Shown here: positions 23,259 to 32,638 of the stretch, piece by piece
Layout: each line of letters begins with the position of its first letter
Position numbering within the stretch: the stretch's first letter is position 1
Origin: DASPFV01 sp035620975
Lineage (GTDB): Bacteria > Acidobacteriota > Vicinamibacteria > Vicinamibacterales > 2-12-FULL-66-21
Reading direction: 5' to 3'
Length of the DNA stretch: 45,020 bases
Assembly (NCBI GenBank): GCA_035620975.1
Contig: DASPFV010000138.1
Coordinates: 1 to 45,020 of the forward strand
Notes under the pieces: generated by a model
Seen by the model: only the letters and a program-made list of their open reading frames with translations
Told to the model about the DNA's origin: nothing
Databases searched by the model: none
Position numbers and translations under genes: made by a program

Positions 23259-23927
23259 TCAGTACCTGTACTCCCGGCTTCGCGGGCGCGTGACATCGGC
23301 CGCCCGTTGCAGCAGGCCCACGGCCACCCCGGCTCCGAACCCGCCGATGTGTGCCCAGAAGGCCACTCCGCCGTCGGCAACCTCGGCGCCCAGCGATCCC
23401 ACACCGCTGAAGAGCTGCAGCAGGAACCAGATCCCCAGGAAGAAGATCGCCGGAACCTCGATGATGTCGAGATACAGCACGACGAAGACCGCCGTCAGCA
23501 CCCGCGATAGCGGGAAGAGCACGAAGTATGCCCCCATGACACCCGCGATCGCGCCGCTCGCGCCGACCATCGGCACCGCCGAGTGCGGGTTCATCGCCAC
23601 CTGCGCGAGCGCGGACACGGTACCGCACGACAGGTAGAACAGGACGTACCGGACATGGCCGAGCCGATCCTCGACGTTGTCGCCGAAGATCCAGAGATAG
23701 AGCATGTTGCCGGCGACGTGCAGCCACCCCGCGTGAAGGAACTGACTCGTGAGGATAGAGGGCCAGGAGAGCGCTGACGGAACGACCCCCCAGCTCCGCA
23801 CCAGCTCCTGAAGCGCGGCCTCGCTTCGGGTGAACTCGAACACGAACGCCACCGCGTTGCAGGCAATCAGGGCGATCGTCGCGACGGGAACCGTGCGCGA
23901 CGGGATCACGTCGCTGATTGGAAACAT
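23259..23927 (-). CDS. Rhomboid-family intramembrane serine protease
   Basis: A 222-aa polytopic protein (about six helices). Catalytic residues are intact: Ser in VGASGAIAGVMGAY (GxSG) and His in WAHIGGFGAG. The FLHAGWLHVAGNMLYLWIFG helix is the canonical HxxxN segment. Rhomboids cleave membrane proteins near or inside transmembrane helices. It starts nine bases after the caspase-like gene, as the last member of the long MoxR/VWA operon, suggesting that a membrane protein of the operon may be its substrate. Confidence 0.92.
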   Translation of the reverse strand: MFPISDVIPSRTVPVATIALIACNAVAFVFEFTRSEAALQELVRSWGVVPSALSWPSILTSQFLHAGWLHVAGNMLYLWIFGDNVEDRLGHVRYVLFYLSCGTVSALAQVAMNPHSAVPMVGASGAIAGVMGAYFVLFPLSRVLTAVFVVLYLDIIEVPAIFFLGIWFLLQLFSGVGSLGAEVADGGVAFWAHIGGFGAGVAVGLLQRAADVTRPRSREYRY

Positions 23928-23936
23928 CCGGACTGC

Positions 23937-24956
23937 CTACGACTTCACGCGCGCCCGCACGTCACGGGAGACGCGCGCCAGCTCGATCATGATCCGCTCG
24001 AACTCCCGGCGGTATTCGTCGGGCGGAAGAAAGCTCCGGCGGATCTTGAGCTCCTCGGCCTCCGCTTCGAGCGCGGCGCGCCGCTGAAGCAGTCCCAGCA
24101 GCACCTCGTCGGTCGGAGCCGCGCCGGGCATCGGCCGGTCGAGATACGTGCGGCTGGCACTCGATCCGTCCTCGCCCTGGGCCGACGCCTCCCGCCCGAC
24201 CCCGTCGCCGTTGTCGTCGAGGAGCGCCCGCTCGGTGGCCAGCTGGCCCCGCTGCTGGTAGTGGCGCCGCACGCCAGCCGTTGCGAACGCGAATGCTTCC
24301 CAGATCGACACGCGCGAGTTCTTGTCGATGTCAGCCGCTTCGTCGCGGAAGGCGCTGATGAAATACTCCGGGAACACGGTGTCGAAGCGCTGCGCCGCCG
24401 AATCGGTCGCCGTGATGACGATTCGCCGATCCGCTTTCATCCGCTCGAGGAACGGGAAGCTCGCGGCGGACGTGTTCACGACCACGACGCGACCCGGCAA
24501 CCCGTCGAGCAGCTCGGCCCACTGCGTCGCCTCGAGGTCCGGGCCAACGAGATTGAACTTCGCGTCGACACCGTCGAACGTGCCGTGGCCGATGAGAACC
24601 AGCAGGAGCAGATCGTCCGCGCCCATGCGCTGCCGGATCGCCGCCAGCGACCGGCGGACGTTCCCGGCGGTGGCGGTCTGCCCCGGGTCCGCGCCCTCAC
24701 GCAGGAGCCGGACATTGTCGGCATCCAGCTTCAGGTGCTCGGTGAGGACCGACGTCAGCGAATCGGTCCACGCCGCGTATTGCGCCGCGTACTCCGCCCC
24801 CCCGGATGCCCCGCTGATGATCAGCGCAAACCGCTCCTCGGCCAGCACCGGCGCCGCCCACATCAGCGCGGCCAGGGCGAGCGCCAGAGCCCGCTGCCCG
24901 GGCCTGAGCTGTCCGGCCTTGTGCTGCCCAGCCCCGAGCTGTTCAGCCCTGAGCAT
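23937..24956 (-). CDS. Cysteine-free caspase/C13-like secreted protein with EF-hand-like loops
   Basis: Start taken at ATG 24956 (GGAAG seven bases upstream, signal peptide ALALALAALMWAAPVLAEE). ATG 25025, in ATGA overlap with the previous gene, is the alternative; its extra 23 codons consist of a dispersed repeat. The fold signature of clan CD peptidases is present: a His-Gly switch (LIGHGTFDG) and a strand (RVVVVN). Where the catalytic Cys should be the sequence reads TSAASFPF, and the whole 339-aa product has no cysteine at all. Two Asp-rich loops (DIDKNSRVSIWEAF, LLDDNGDGVG) resemble calcium-binding EF-hand or dockerin loops. The C-terminal ~90 residues form a charged coiled coil. Probably a non-enzymatic periplasmic binding protein. 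Confidence 0.75.
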   Translation of the reverse strand: MLRAEQLGAGQHKAGQLRPGQRALALALAALMWAAPVLAEERFALIISGASGGAEYAAQYAAWTDSLTSVLTEHLKLDADNVRLLREGADPGQTATAGNVRRSLAAIRQRMGADDLLLLVLIGHGTFDGVDAKFNLVGPDLEATQWAELLDGLPGRVVVVNTSAASFPFLERMKADRRIVITATDSAAQRFDTVFPEYFISAFRDEAADIDKNSRVSIWEAFAFATAGVRRHYQQRGQLATERALLDDNGDGVGREASAQGEDGSSASRTYLDRPMPGAAPTDEVLLGLLQRRAALEAEAEELKIRRSFLPPDEYRREFERIMIELARVSRDVRARVKS

Positions 24957-24958
24957 CG

Positions 24959-25018
24959 GTGTTCTTCCGTGTTTGTCTGTGGCGGCGTGCTCGCCCGGCG
25001 GTCCGTGTTTGTCCGCGG
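24959..25018. repeat. Copies of a TCTTCCGTGTTTGTC-type dispersed repeat
   Basis: Two related stretches (24959-24981 and 25000-25018) share CCGTGTTTGTC. The first begins TGTTCTTCCGTGTTTGTC and resembles the TGTTCTTCCGTG units in 44157-44247. The repeat sits at the junction between the VWA gene and the caspase-like gene and overlaps the possible long N-terminus of the latter. Confidence 0.5.
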
Positions 25019-25021
25019 CGT

Positions 25022-27229
25022 TCATCGCAGCCCCCACCGTCGGCGCAGCACCCACTCGCCACTGAGGAGGCCAATCAGGAGAGACAGCGACCACGCGTTG
25101 TGCCACACGTCACGCCGGACCGAGAGCCGCGCGGCGGGAGCCGCTGACTGCAGCGCGTCGACGAGCGACGGGATATCGTCCGCGCCGATGACGCGGCCCC
25201 GGGTCGCCGCCGCCACGCGACGCAGGACGTGCAGGTTCAGCCGCGGATCCGCCATCTCCCGGTCCGAGCCACCGGCCAGCATCGACGTGGCCGCCGTTCC
25301 GAGCGGCCCGGACGCGCCCCGTGCTTCCGCCGTGACGCGATAGACGCCAGGCTCGGCGGGACGGAAGTGCGCCACGTAGCGTCCGCCGTCGGGCGCATCG
25401 GGGTCGACCGAGGCGGCGAGACTGATCAGCCGGCCATCCGGCGCCGTGACGCGAACGTCCACCGTGGCGTCCCGGATCGGCTCGAAGGCCGCGTTCCTGA
25501 CGACCACGCGGAGGGGCAGGTTCTCGCCCGGCGAGCTCCCGGCCGGGGCCACCACCGCGACCGGATCCGTCGCCGGCAGCGCCAGCCATCTCACGGCCTG
25601 GCGCCAGAACGTCTCGTACGAGCGATCCGCGGATGGCATCAGCATGCGCCACCGCCAGGCGGCCTCGCCCGTGAACACCATCGCGCGCCCCTCTCCAAAG
25701 CGCTGCACGGCGATCAGTGCGCGCCGGCTCCCGCCGGGTCCGCTGCTGGCGGCCAGGACGCTGGCACCCGGCTTCGCAGTGCCGACCGTGGCGATCGCCG
25801 CGAGCGACGGGAACGCCTCCCAGCGCTGCCGCGTCTTCTCGGGATCCGCATCCAGCTGCATGATGGGATGCCCCGCGCCGTCCGCGGTGAGGGCGACGCG
25901 GTGGAGTCCGCGGGCATCGGTGGCGGGCACCGCATCGCTCGCCCGATCGCTCAGGCCGAGCGGCAGGACGTCTTCGACGGGGGTGTCCGCCAGTCCGCGC
26001 GGCAGGAACGAGCGCGCGCCGAGCACGAGCAGCCCGCCCCCCCGGCGCACGACGAAGGCCCGCGTGGCCTCGAGTTGCGCGCGCGTCAGCTGGTGCGCTT
26101 CGAAGTTGGCGAGGACGACCGCGTGGTACGCGAAGAGATCCTCCGGCCGCGGCGGATACCCGCTGCGCAGCCGATCGCTCCGGGAGCGCGCCGCCTGGAT
26201 ATAAAAGGTTTCCGTACCCCGCTCGTTGCGACCCTTGCGGACGACCGAATCGATTTCGAGCCCCTGGTCGGACGACCACGCGCGCTTCAGAAAGCTGTGC
26301 TCGAAGCCGGGGGCGCCCTCGGCGACCAGGATGCGGCGGGCTGGCGCCGGCGGCTGGACGAGCGTGCTCAGGGTGTTGTTCTCGGGCACGAGCTCGCCGG
26401 GTGCTGCCGGGATCTCGACCGTGTACACCGTTGCAGATCCAGGACCGGGAGCCACCTTGAACACCTGATGGACCGGCACGCCGTCGCCGGCCGGTGTCAC
26501 GCGGCGCGCCTCGATCGGACGTCCGTTCTCCAGAAGCCTCAGCTGGATTGGATCGCGTCCCCACCCGTGGCTCACGGCCGAAGCGGCCAGGTCGATCCGC
26601 GAGTGGTCCAGGACGGCCTCCGCTGCCGTGACGCTCAGAACCTCGCGGTCCCGGCCGGGTTTCGACGATCCCACGCCGATGACGTGCACGGGAGGCCCGT
26701 GTCCGGCCAACCCGGCGCGGGACCCGCCGGTATCACCGCCATCGGAAATGAGAACGATACCGGCGACCGGCCGGCCACGATAGCGATCCTGCACCGTGGC
26801 AAGGGCCCCCTGGACGTCACTGCGCCGGCTGGTGGCGTGGAGTGCATCCGGATCCAGGTCCTGCACGGCCTCGCCGAATCCGAGCACGTCGACCTGGAAC
26901 CGGCCGGTCAGAGCGGGAAGCAGCCGGTCACGCAGGAGCCGCCGCACGAAATCGATCCGCCGCCCCGGCGCGTCTTCGAGGCCCATGCTGCGCGACGTAT
27001 CGACCAGCACGGGCACGAGGGCGCCGCGCTCGTCGACTTCGCCGATCCGCGCGACCGGCCGCATCAGGAGCACGACGAGCAGCAGCAAAGTGACCAGCCG
27101 GATGCCCGACAGCATCAGGCGACGCCAGCGTATGAGGGGGACGCGGCGGTAGGCGTACCAGGCCAGAGCGGCCGCCAGAACGACCGCTGCGGCGACAGCC
27201 CACCACGGGAGCGGGTTGGCGAAGGTCAT
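25022..27229 (-). CDS. Membrane-anchored VWA-domain protein with amidotransferase-like region
   Basis: The 735-aa product has two N-terminal membrane helices (about 8-28 and 38-60), then a von Willebrand A domain whose MIDAS motif is intact (LVDTSRSMG, DxSxS) and LISDGGDTGG. The middle part (about 290-560) resembles the class I glutamine-amidotransferase-like domain often fused in such proteins (RRGGGLLVLGARSF; GRAMVFTGEAAWRW). A beta-rich region follows, then a C-terminal helix. It is seven bases after the DUF4175-like gene. Likely a scaffold in the envelope complex assembled with the MoxR ATPase. Confidence 0.85.
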   Translation of the reverse strand: MTFANPLPWWAVAAAVVLAAALAWYAYRRVPLIRWRRLMLSGIRLVTLLLLVVLLMRPVARIGEVDERGALVPVLVDTSRSMGLEDAPGRRIDFVRRLLRDRLLPALTGRFQVDVLGFGEAVQDLDPDALHATSRRSDVQGALATVQDRYRGRPVAGIVLISDGGDTGGSRAGLAGHGPPVHVIGVGSSKPGRDREVLSVTAAEAVLDHSRIDLAASAVSHGWGRDPIQLRLLENGRPIEARRVTPAGDGVPVHQVFKVAPGPGSATVYTVEIPAAPGELVPENNTLSTLVQPPAPARRILVAEGAPGFEHSFLKRAWSSDQGLEIDSVVRKGRNERGTETFYIQAARSRSDRLRSGYPPRPEDLFAYHAVVLANFEAHQLTRAQLEATRAFVVRRGGGLLVLGARSFLPRGLADTPVEDVLPLGLSDRASDAVPATDARGLHRVALTADGAGHPIMQLDADPEKTRQRWEAFPSLAAIATVGTAKPGASVLAASSGPGGSRRALIAVQRFGEGRAMVFTGEAAWRWRMLMPSADRSYETFWRQAVRWLALPATDPVAVVAPAGSSPGENLPLRVVVRNAAFEPIRDATVDVRVTAPDGRLISLAASVDPDAPDGGRYVAHFRPAEPGVYRVTAEARGASGPLGTAATSMLAGGSDREMADPRLNLHVLRRVAAATRGRVIGADDIPSLVDALQSAAPAARLSVRRDVWHNAWSLSLLIGLLSGEWVLRRRWGLR

Positions 27230-27236
27230 CCGGACA

Positions 27237-30200
27237 TTACCTTCCGGACTTCGCGAGTGCCTCGTAGTACCGGGCGATCAGCTTTCGGTAGGCGTCCGGC
27301 ACGCGGTCGCTTCCCCCGGCGCTCAACCGGTCGCGACGGGCGTTCGAGGCCAGCTCCGCCGAGAGCGCCGACTCGTACCGGTCGAGCGCGTCGTCGACGT
27401 CACGCCGCAGCGATGCCCAGCCGGTATAGTCCTGCTTGAACGGCTCCGTGCCCGGGTCGGCCTGGCTCCACTCGTGGTGCTCGGGAGTTGCCCCGCCCAG
27501 GTTTTCCCGGGAGCTGCTGCGCTGCAAACGGGCGACGGTCTCCCGCGCCCGCTGCAGCTCGCGCGCGTACTCCTCGCGCAGCTTCTCGAGCTCCCCTCCC
27601 TCGCCTGCACCCGTATTGCCGCCTCGGCCCTCGCGGCCCTGGCGGCCGACGTCGCCTGGTGCAGCCTGGGGTCCCCGACCGGTCTGTGCGCGGGTTTCAC
27701 GATCCCGGATGGCCTGCTCGAGCCGATCGAGGCGCTCCCGGATCGCCTGGGTCTGTCCGAGCCCGGCCGACACATCCCCTCCCTCCTCGCCGGTGCCCAG
27801 GCGGTCCACTATCTCGTTCATGGCGCGCGCGAGCTCCCGCTCGGGTTCGGCCAGCGGTCCTGCCTCCGGGCCTCGAGCTCCGCCGCGTCCGTTCGGGACA
27901 CCGCCGCCGGGCTCCTCGCGCATCTGCCGCGCCGTATCCCGCATGCGTTGCCCGATCCGCCGGTCGGTGAGCTCGCGCGCCACGTCGCGGGCACTGACCT
28001 GGGACACGTCCGTCCCGCCGTTTCCCGCGCCGGCGAGCTGCTCCGCGGCACGCTGCAGGCCGTCCACGCGTTCCGCGAGCCGATCTTTCTCCCCCGCGAG
28101 CCTGCGGCGTGCGTCGACACTCGATCCCGCGGCGGCACGGTCGAGACGCTCGGCCTCGGCGGCAATCCGACGCTGTTCCTCCGCGATCTGCCGGGCCTCG
28201 AGCCGGAGTTCACCAGCCACTCGCAGTCGGGCCTCGGGGCCGTCACCGCGCATCGCCTGCTCGATCTCGCGAAGCCTCTCGGCCGCGCGCCCGGCGCTCT
28301 CGGCCGCGGCGTTCGGATTCGCCCGCTGCAGATCACTGGAGGCGGCGCGCATCTCCTCGGACGCGTCGCGCATCGCGCCGGTGCCCTGCGAGGCATTCCC
28401 GGCAGGATCGCCCTGCACGCGGGTGCTCCCGGGCTGCGACCCCTGCTGCGGCGTTGGATCGCCCTGCGCCTGATCGTCGGACGGGGCCGACGCGTTCTGC
28501 TGGCGCGCCAGTTCCTCGACCTGTTCGCGAAGCTCGGTCTGCTCGCGTGTGAGGCGCTCGAGCTGCCGCTTCAGCTCCTCGGCTGACAGCTTCGCTTCGG
28601 CGAGGTCCCGCTGGCGCCGGCTCAACTCCTCCTGCCGGCGGGCAAGGTCGCGTATCCGGTCCAGGGCACTGTCATTCCGGCGGTCCGGCCGGTCCTCGAT
28701 CTCCGATCGCGTCTCGTAGTTCGTCCGCTGCTGCCGCTGCAGCTCCTTGTCGAACAGCGCCGAGAGGTCCTGCCCCTGGCGTCCGGCGCCGCCGGCGCCG
28801 CCGGCCTGCTGCTGCAGCACCTGCCGCCGCCGCACCTCTGCCTGGGCCTGGAGCAGCGCCTGCAGGGCAGCCATCTGCTGGGGCAGGGCTTCCGCCGTGC
28901 GGAGGCCGTCGAGATGGCCGACCGCGCGGCCCATCGCGTCCGCGGCCCTCGACACCAGATCCGCGCCCTGGAGGTTCCCGCGGCCGGCTTGCGGGAGGAG
29001 TCGCTGCGGCGGGCGCCACGACGAACGCCCCCGGCCGTTCCGGCCGGCAATCTGCTCGACCCGCGCCTTCAGATCGGCCTGTGCGAGCGCGACCGCGCGG
29101 AGATCGGTCACCGAACGTCCGGCCCCGGATCGCCGCTCGAGATTCCAGGTCGCGTTGATGATCTCCTTCTGCGCCGTGATCAGGCTCTCCAGTTCGGGAT
29201 CCGCTCCCGCGCCGCCGGCCTGGCTCTGCGCCGACACGAACTCCTCGTTGAACGGGCGGACCTCGAGGAAGAACATGTCGCTCCTCGCCAGGGTCGGCCG
29301 CCTGCCGCGGCCCACGTCCCGGGCACGCGCGTGGTAGGCAATCACGTCCCCTGGCCGGACGCGCAGATCCTCGGCCGCCAGCAGATGCGCTCCCAGTCTG
29401 GTGGTGGCGTTCCCTGCCGTGCTGGCGAACGGAACCGCGCGGGTCTGGCCGGCCGGCGTGGTGTAGACGAGCTCGAACGTCTCGATCCCGTGATCGTCAT
29501 CGGCGCGCGCCTCGATCAGGACCTCTTCGAGCGGCGTGATCTGCTGATCACCCGCCGGCCGCACGATGCGGACGTCCGGCGGGCGATCGTCCATCAGGCG
29601 GATGAAGTACTGGGTGCCCCCGGTGGACCGCAGGCCGTCGCCGTCGAGCAGGCCGACGCGGTACGAATCGTCGCGGGCGAGCACCAGGTCCGCCTCCAGC
29701 ACGCGGTCGCCGGCGGGACGCAAGGCGCCGTTGTCCCCGGCACCCATCGCCAGCTCGCCGGACACCACCGGCCCATCCGTGTGCACGCGGACGCGGACAC
29801 GCGTCCCGCGAGGGCCGTAGATATCGCCGCCGTTCTCCTCCTCCCGCGGCGGCAGGCTGGTGAATCCGGGATAGTCGTAGCGAAGGTCGATGCGGCGAAC
29901 GCGCGGAGGGAAGAGAGCGGTTACCGTGTGGTCCGCCGAGACGGCGGCCCCCGCAGATACGCGATAGCGAAACGTCCGGTCCACCGACTCGAATGGGAAG
30001 ACGAACCCCTCGCCGTCGGGCTGCATCGGCACGGTGCGCTGCTCGGACCCGGCACTCACCGTGAGGGATGGCGTCTGGCGCACCAGGGATCGGCCGCGTC
30101 GGGACACCACGGCGCGGATACGCAACGGCTGCCCGGCGACGACTCGTGCATCACCCGGGTGCACGAGCACCTGGACGGATCCGGGGAACGCGACGAGCAG

Positions 30201-30737
30201 CGCCTCCATCGTCCGCGCGAGGGGATCGGCAGCCAGCACGAGCGAGGCGAGCAGCAGGACCGTGCCGCCGAGCGCACGGCTGCCCGCACGCAGAATCAGC
30301 GCACGAGGCACGATCAGCTGCGGCGCCGTGCCGTCGAGGCGTGCGAGGGCGGCCCGCGCCAGCAGGTCACGCACGCCCGGCGACACGGCGGTCGGACCAG
30401 GCGCCACGGCGCTCACCAGGGCGTCGTCGAGCGGCTCAGCGCCGGGCGTGAGGGCGACGCGCTCCTCGACGAAACGCGCGACACGCACGTCCGAAGGCCG
30501 GTCGCTCAGACTCGGCAGCGCAGACCACACTGCCACGACGACCAGCGCCGTGACGCCCACGGCCACAACCGCCAGCGCGCTCCCCTCGAACGAACCGATG
30601 CGGTCCGCGGCCACGGCGGCCGCGATCGGGATCGCGGCCAGCGCGCAGGCCTTCCCCGCCGCGGCCAGGATTACCTGCGCGAACCATCGGCGCCGCACGG
30701 CGCGGATGAACGACTGGAGGGCGGCCTCTCTCGGCAT
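27237..30737 (-). CDS. Giant DUF4175-like membrane coiled-coil protein
   Basis: The 1166-aa product has two membrane helices in the first ~75 residues, another near 160-180, then periplasmic beta-rich domains (about 190-520; e.g. RIDLRYDYPGFTSLPPREE). A very long Gln/Arg/Glu-rich helical part follows (about 530-1120), with predicted coiled coils (ELSRRQRDLAEAKLSAEELK) and Gly/Gln linkers. The C-terminal 70 residues (DDALDRYESALSAELA) are conserved-looking. DUF4175 is a domain of unknown function typically found beside BatA/MoxR genes. Composition is strongly biased, and spurious open frames cover it on both strands. Confidence 0.8.
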   Translation of the reverse strand: MPREAALQSFIRAVRRRWFAQVILAAAGKACALAAIPIAAAVAADRIGSFEGSALAVVAVGVTALVVVAVWSALPSLSDRPSDVRVARFVEERVALTPGAEPLDDALVSAVAPGPTAVSPGVRDLLARAALARLDGTAPQLIVPRALILRAGSRALGGTVLLLASLVLAADPLARTMEALLVAFPGSVQVLVHPGDARVVAGQPLRIRAVVSRRGRSLVRQTPSLTVSAGSEQRTVPMQPDGEGFVFPFESVDRTFRYRVSAGAAVSADHTVTALFPPRVRRIDLRYDYPGFTSLPPREEENGGDIYGPRGTRVRVRVHTDGPVVSGELAMGAGDNGALRPAGDRVLEADLVLARDDSYRVGLLDGDGLRSTGGTQYFIRLMDDRPPDVRIVRPAGDQQITPLEEVLIEARADDDHGIETFELVYTTPAGQTRAVPFASTAGNATTRLGAHLLAAEDLRVRPGDVIAYHARARDVGRGRRPTLARSDMFFLEVRPFNEEFVSAQSQAGGAGADPELESLITAQKEIINATWNLERRSGAGRSVTDLRAVALAQADLKARVEQIAGRNGRGRSSWRPPQRLLPQAGRGNLQGADLVSRAADAMGRAVGHLDGLRTAEALPQQMAALQALLQAQAEVRRRQVLQQQAGGAGGAGRQGQDLSALFDKELQRQQRTNYETRSEIEDRPDRRNDSALDRIRDLARRQEELSRRQRDLAEAKLSAEELKRQLERLTREQTELREQVEELARQQNASAPSDDQAQGDPTPQQGSQPGSTRVQGDPAGNASQGTGAMRDASEEMRAASSDLQRANPNAAAESAGRAAERLREIEQAMRGDGPEARLRVAGELRLEARQIAEEQRRIAAEAERLDRAAAGSSVDARRRLAGEKDRLAERVDGLQRAAEQLAGAGNGGTDVSQVSARDVARELTDRRIGQRMRDTARQMREEPGGGVPNGRGGARGPEAGPLAEPERELARAMNEIVDRLGTGEEGGDVSAGLGQTQAIRERLDRLEQAIRDRETRAQTGRGPQAAPGDVGRQGREGRGGNTGAGEGGELEKLREEYARELQRARETVARLQRSSSRENLGGATPEHHEWSQADPGTEPFKQDYTGWASLRRDVDDALDRYESALSAELASNARRDRLSAGGSDRVPDAYRKLIARYYEALAKSGR

Positions 30738-30792
30738 CTCTTCAGGTACTCCGCGTCCGGCTTCCAGTCACCGGCGCTCACCCCACCTTCCT

Positions 30793-32634
30793 TCAGCTCC
30801 AGCTCCTCCCCACGATCGATTCCCCTACCAGCACCGCCAGCATCAGCAGCAGTCCATACCGCCAGTAGCTCTGGGCGGCTTCCGCCTCGCGGGCCTGCGG
30901 CGCAGCCGCGGCGGCCGTCGCAGCCCCTGGCCTGATCATCTCCTGAAATTCAGCCGGCGTCATCCGGGTGGTCGAGCTTTCGCGGGCATCAGCGTTCACC
31001 GTCACCAGCCGACCTGATGCCAGCCGGAACACCCCGGGGTGCGGCCCCGCGCCCGATGGGGCCGTGGCAGGCGTGTACTCCGTTTCGGCGTGGACCGCGC
31101 CCGACGCATACCGGATCGACTCGACCGCGAACGGCACGAACGAGGGGTGGAGGGGGAAGTCGTTCCAGCGGCGATCGACGTCGGAGGCGAACAGCACGAC
31201 CCGGCCGCTCCCTTCCTCGCGCTCGAGCAGGGCCGGGGTCCCGTCGTCGAACCGGGCCGCCACGTCCCAGCCGCCGTCCTGCACGCGCCAGACGCGCTCG
31301 AACCGGACCTGTCCCAGGTTGGCCGCGAGCGCGCCGAACGGTTCGAAAATCGGGTGACGCAGGTCGGTGGCCGCCAGCGCCAGGACGCCGTCAGCAGTGG
31401 CCGCGGGCGCGAGCGCCGGCTCCCAGCCGAGCGCGTCGGAGAGGAGCGCGGCTTCCACGTCGGGTGCCGCCGCGACGAAGAGGCCTCCCCCGTGCCGGAC
31501 GAAGGTCCCCAGGGCCTCGCGCGCGGGCCGGTCGAGGCCGCGCGTCGAGAGCAGAGCCACGGCACCGTAATCGGCGAGCCCGGACGGAGGGAGCTTCGAC
31601 ACCTCCGCTCCCGCCATGCTGACTACCGCGGGTTCCGGTGCTTCGTCCGCCGCCTCCAGCGCCCGCGCGAGGAAGAAACCGCTGGGACGCCCCGGCCCTC
31701 CCGCCATCACGATCAGCACACGCGTGCGCGCCGCGGGATCGAGCGCCAGATAACGGGTGTTGTCCGCGGCGAAGCCTCCTCCGTCGTCAATCGAGACAGC
31801 CAGCACGCCGGCTGCCGGAACGCCGACGGGGACGACGACGTCCGCCGTGGCACCCGGATCGACCCTGGCCCGAACCTGGCCTACCCGGCGACCCTCGAGA
31901 TCCGCGCGAACTTCGCCGTCGAAAACCGCGTGCCCTGCATTGCGAATCGCGGCGACGAGCCGATCCGGCTCGCGCCGCACGGCCGCGACCGCGACGTTTC
32001 CAGCCTCATCTCCCACATCCCGGAAATCGATGGCCCAGTCCGCTGGCACCGTAACGGGCTGATCGTCCTCCCAGCCAGTGCGGGTCAGGTCGCTGACGAG
32101 AACCAGCCGGCCCCCGCCAGGCGACAGATTCAAGGCCGCCTCGATCCCGGGTCGGTACCGGGTTGCCCCGAAACCAGGCGCCAGCGCCTGCAGGGCGTGT
32201 CGAGCGTCGGCAGCGCTGCCGGGCTCGGCGAGCACGTCGGCCCGCTCGTCGAAGGCGATGACGGCGACCCGCTCACCGGCCCCCGCCTCAGCGATGGCGG
32301 CCCTCGTCGCCTCCAGCGCCCGCTCGAACCGGCCCGGCGCCGACATGCTGAACGAACGATCGACCGCGACGACGCGCAACCCCGCCCCTGCAGCCGATGG
32401 CACGTAAGGTCGCGCGAACGCGGCGGCCAGCAGCGCGAGCGCGAGCACACGAGCCGCCAGCAGCAGCAGATCCCGCAGCCGCCGACGGTCACGGCGCGGC
32501 ACCGGCGACCGGCGCAGGAGCCGCACGGCCGTGAACGGCACCTCCGGCGCCACCTCCCGGCGCAGCAGGTGCAGCACGATGGGAACCGCGATGGCGACTC
32601 CGGCGATCAGGAAGGCCGGGTAGAGGAACGACAT
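30793..32634 (-). CDS. BatA-like VWA-domain membrane protein
   Basis: The 613-aa product starts with the BatA N-terminal signature (MSFLYPAFLIAGVAIAVPIV, then LHLLRR and FTAVRLLRRSPVPRRDRRRLRDLLLL) and two membrane helices, followed by a VWA domain with intact MIDAS (VDRSFSMS) and further beta domains with an amidotransferase-like fold (HGGGLFVAAAPDVEAAL). A C-terminal helix lies at about 590-608. It begins four bases after the DUF58 stop. BatA-type proteins partner MoxR ATPases in envelope or stress functions. Confidence 0.88.
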   Translation of the reverse strand: MSFLYPAFLIAGVAIAVPIVLHLLRREVAPEVPFTAVRLLRRSPVPRRDRRRLRDLLLLAARVLALALLAAAFARPYVPSAAGAGLRVVAVDRSFSMSAPGRFERALEATRAAIAEAGAGERVAVIAFDERADVLAEPGSAADARHALQALAPGFGATRYRPGIEAALNLSPGGGRLVLVSDLTRTGWEDDQPVTVPADWAIDFRDVGDEAGNVAVAAVRREPDRLVAAIRNAGHAVFDGEVRADLEGRRVGQVRARVDPGATADVVVPVGVPAAGVLAVSIDDGGGFAADNTRYLALDPAARTRVLIVMAGGPGRPSGFFLARALEAADEAPEPAVVSMAGAEVSKLPPSGLADYGAVALLSTRGLDRPAREALGTFVRHGGGLFVAAAPDVEAALLSDALGWEPALAPAATADGVLALAATDLRHPIFEPFGALAANLGQVRFERVWRVQDGGWDVAARFDDGTPALLEREEGSGRVVLFASDVDRRWNDFPLHPSFVPFAVESIRYASGAVHAETEYTPATAPSGAGPHPGVFRLASGRLVTVNADARESSTTRMTPAEFQEMIRPGAATAAAAAPQAREAEAAQSYWRYGLLLMLAVLVGESIVGRSWS

Positions 32635-32638
32635 GCGG

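Noticed and set aside
23937..24956. Active caspase-type protease
   Set aside because: No cysteine anywhere in the product.
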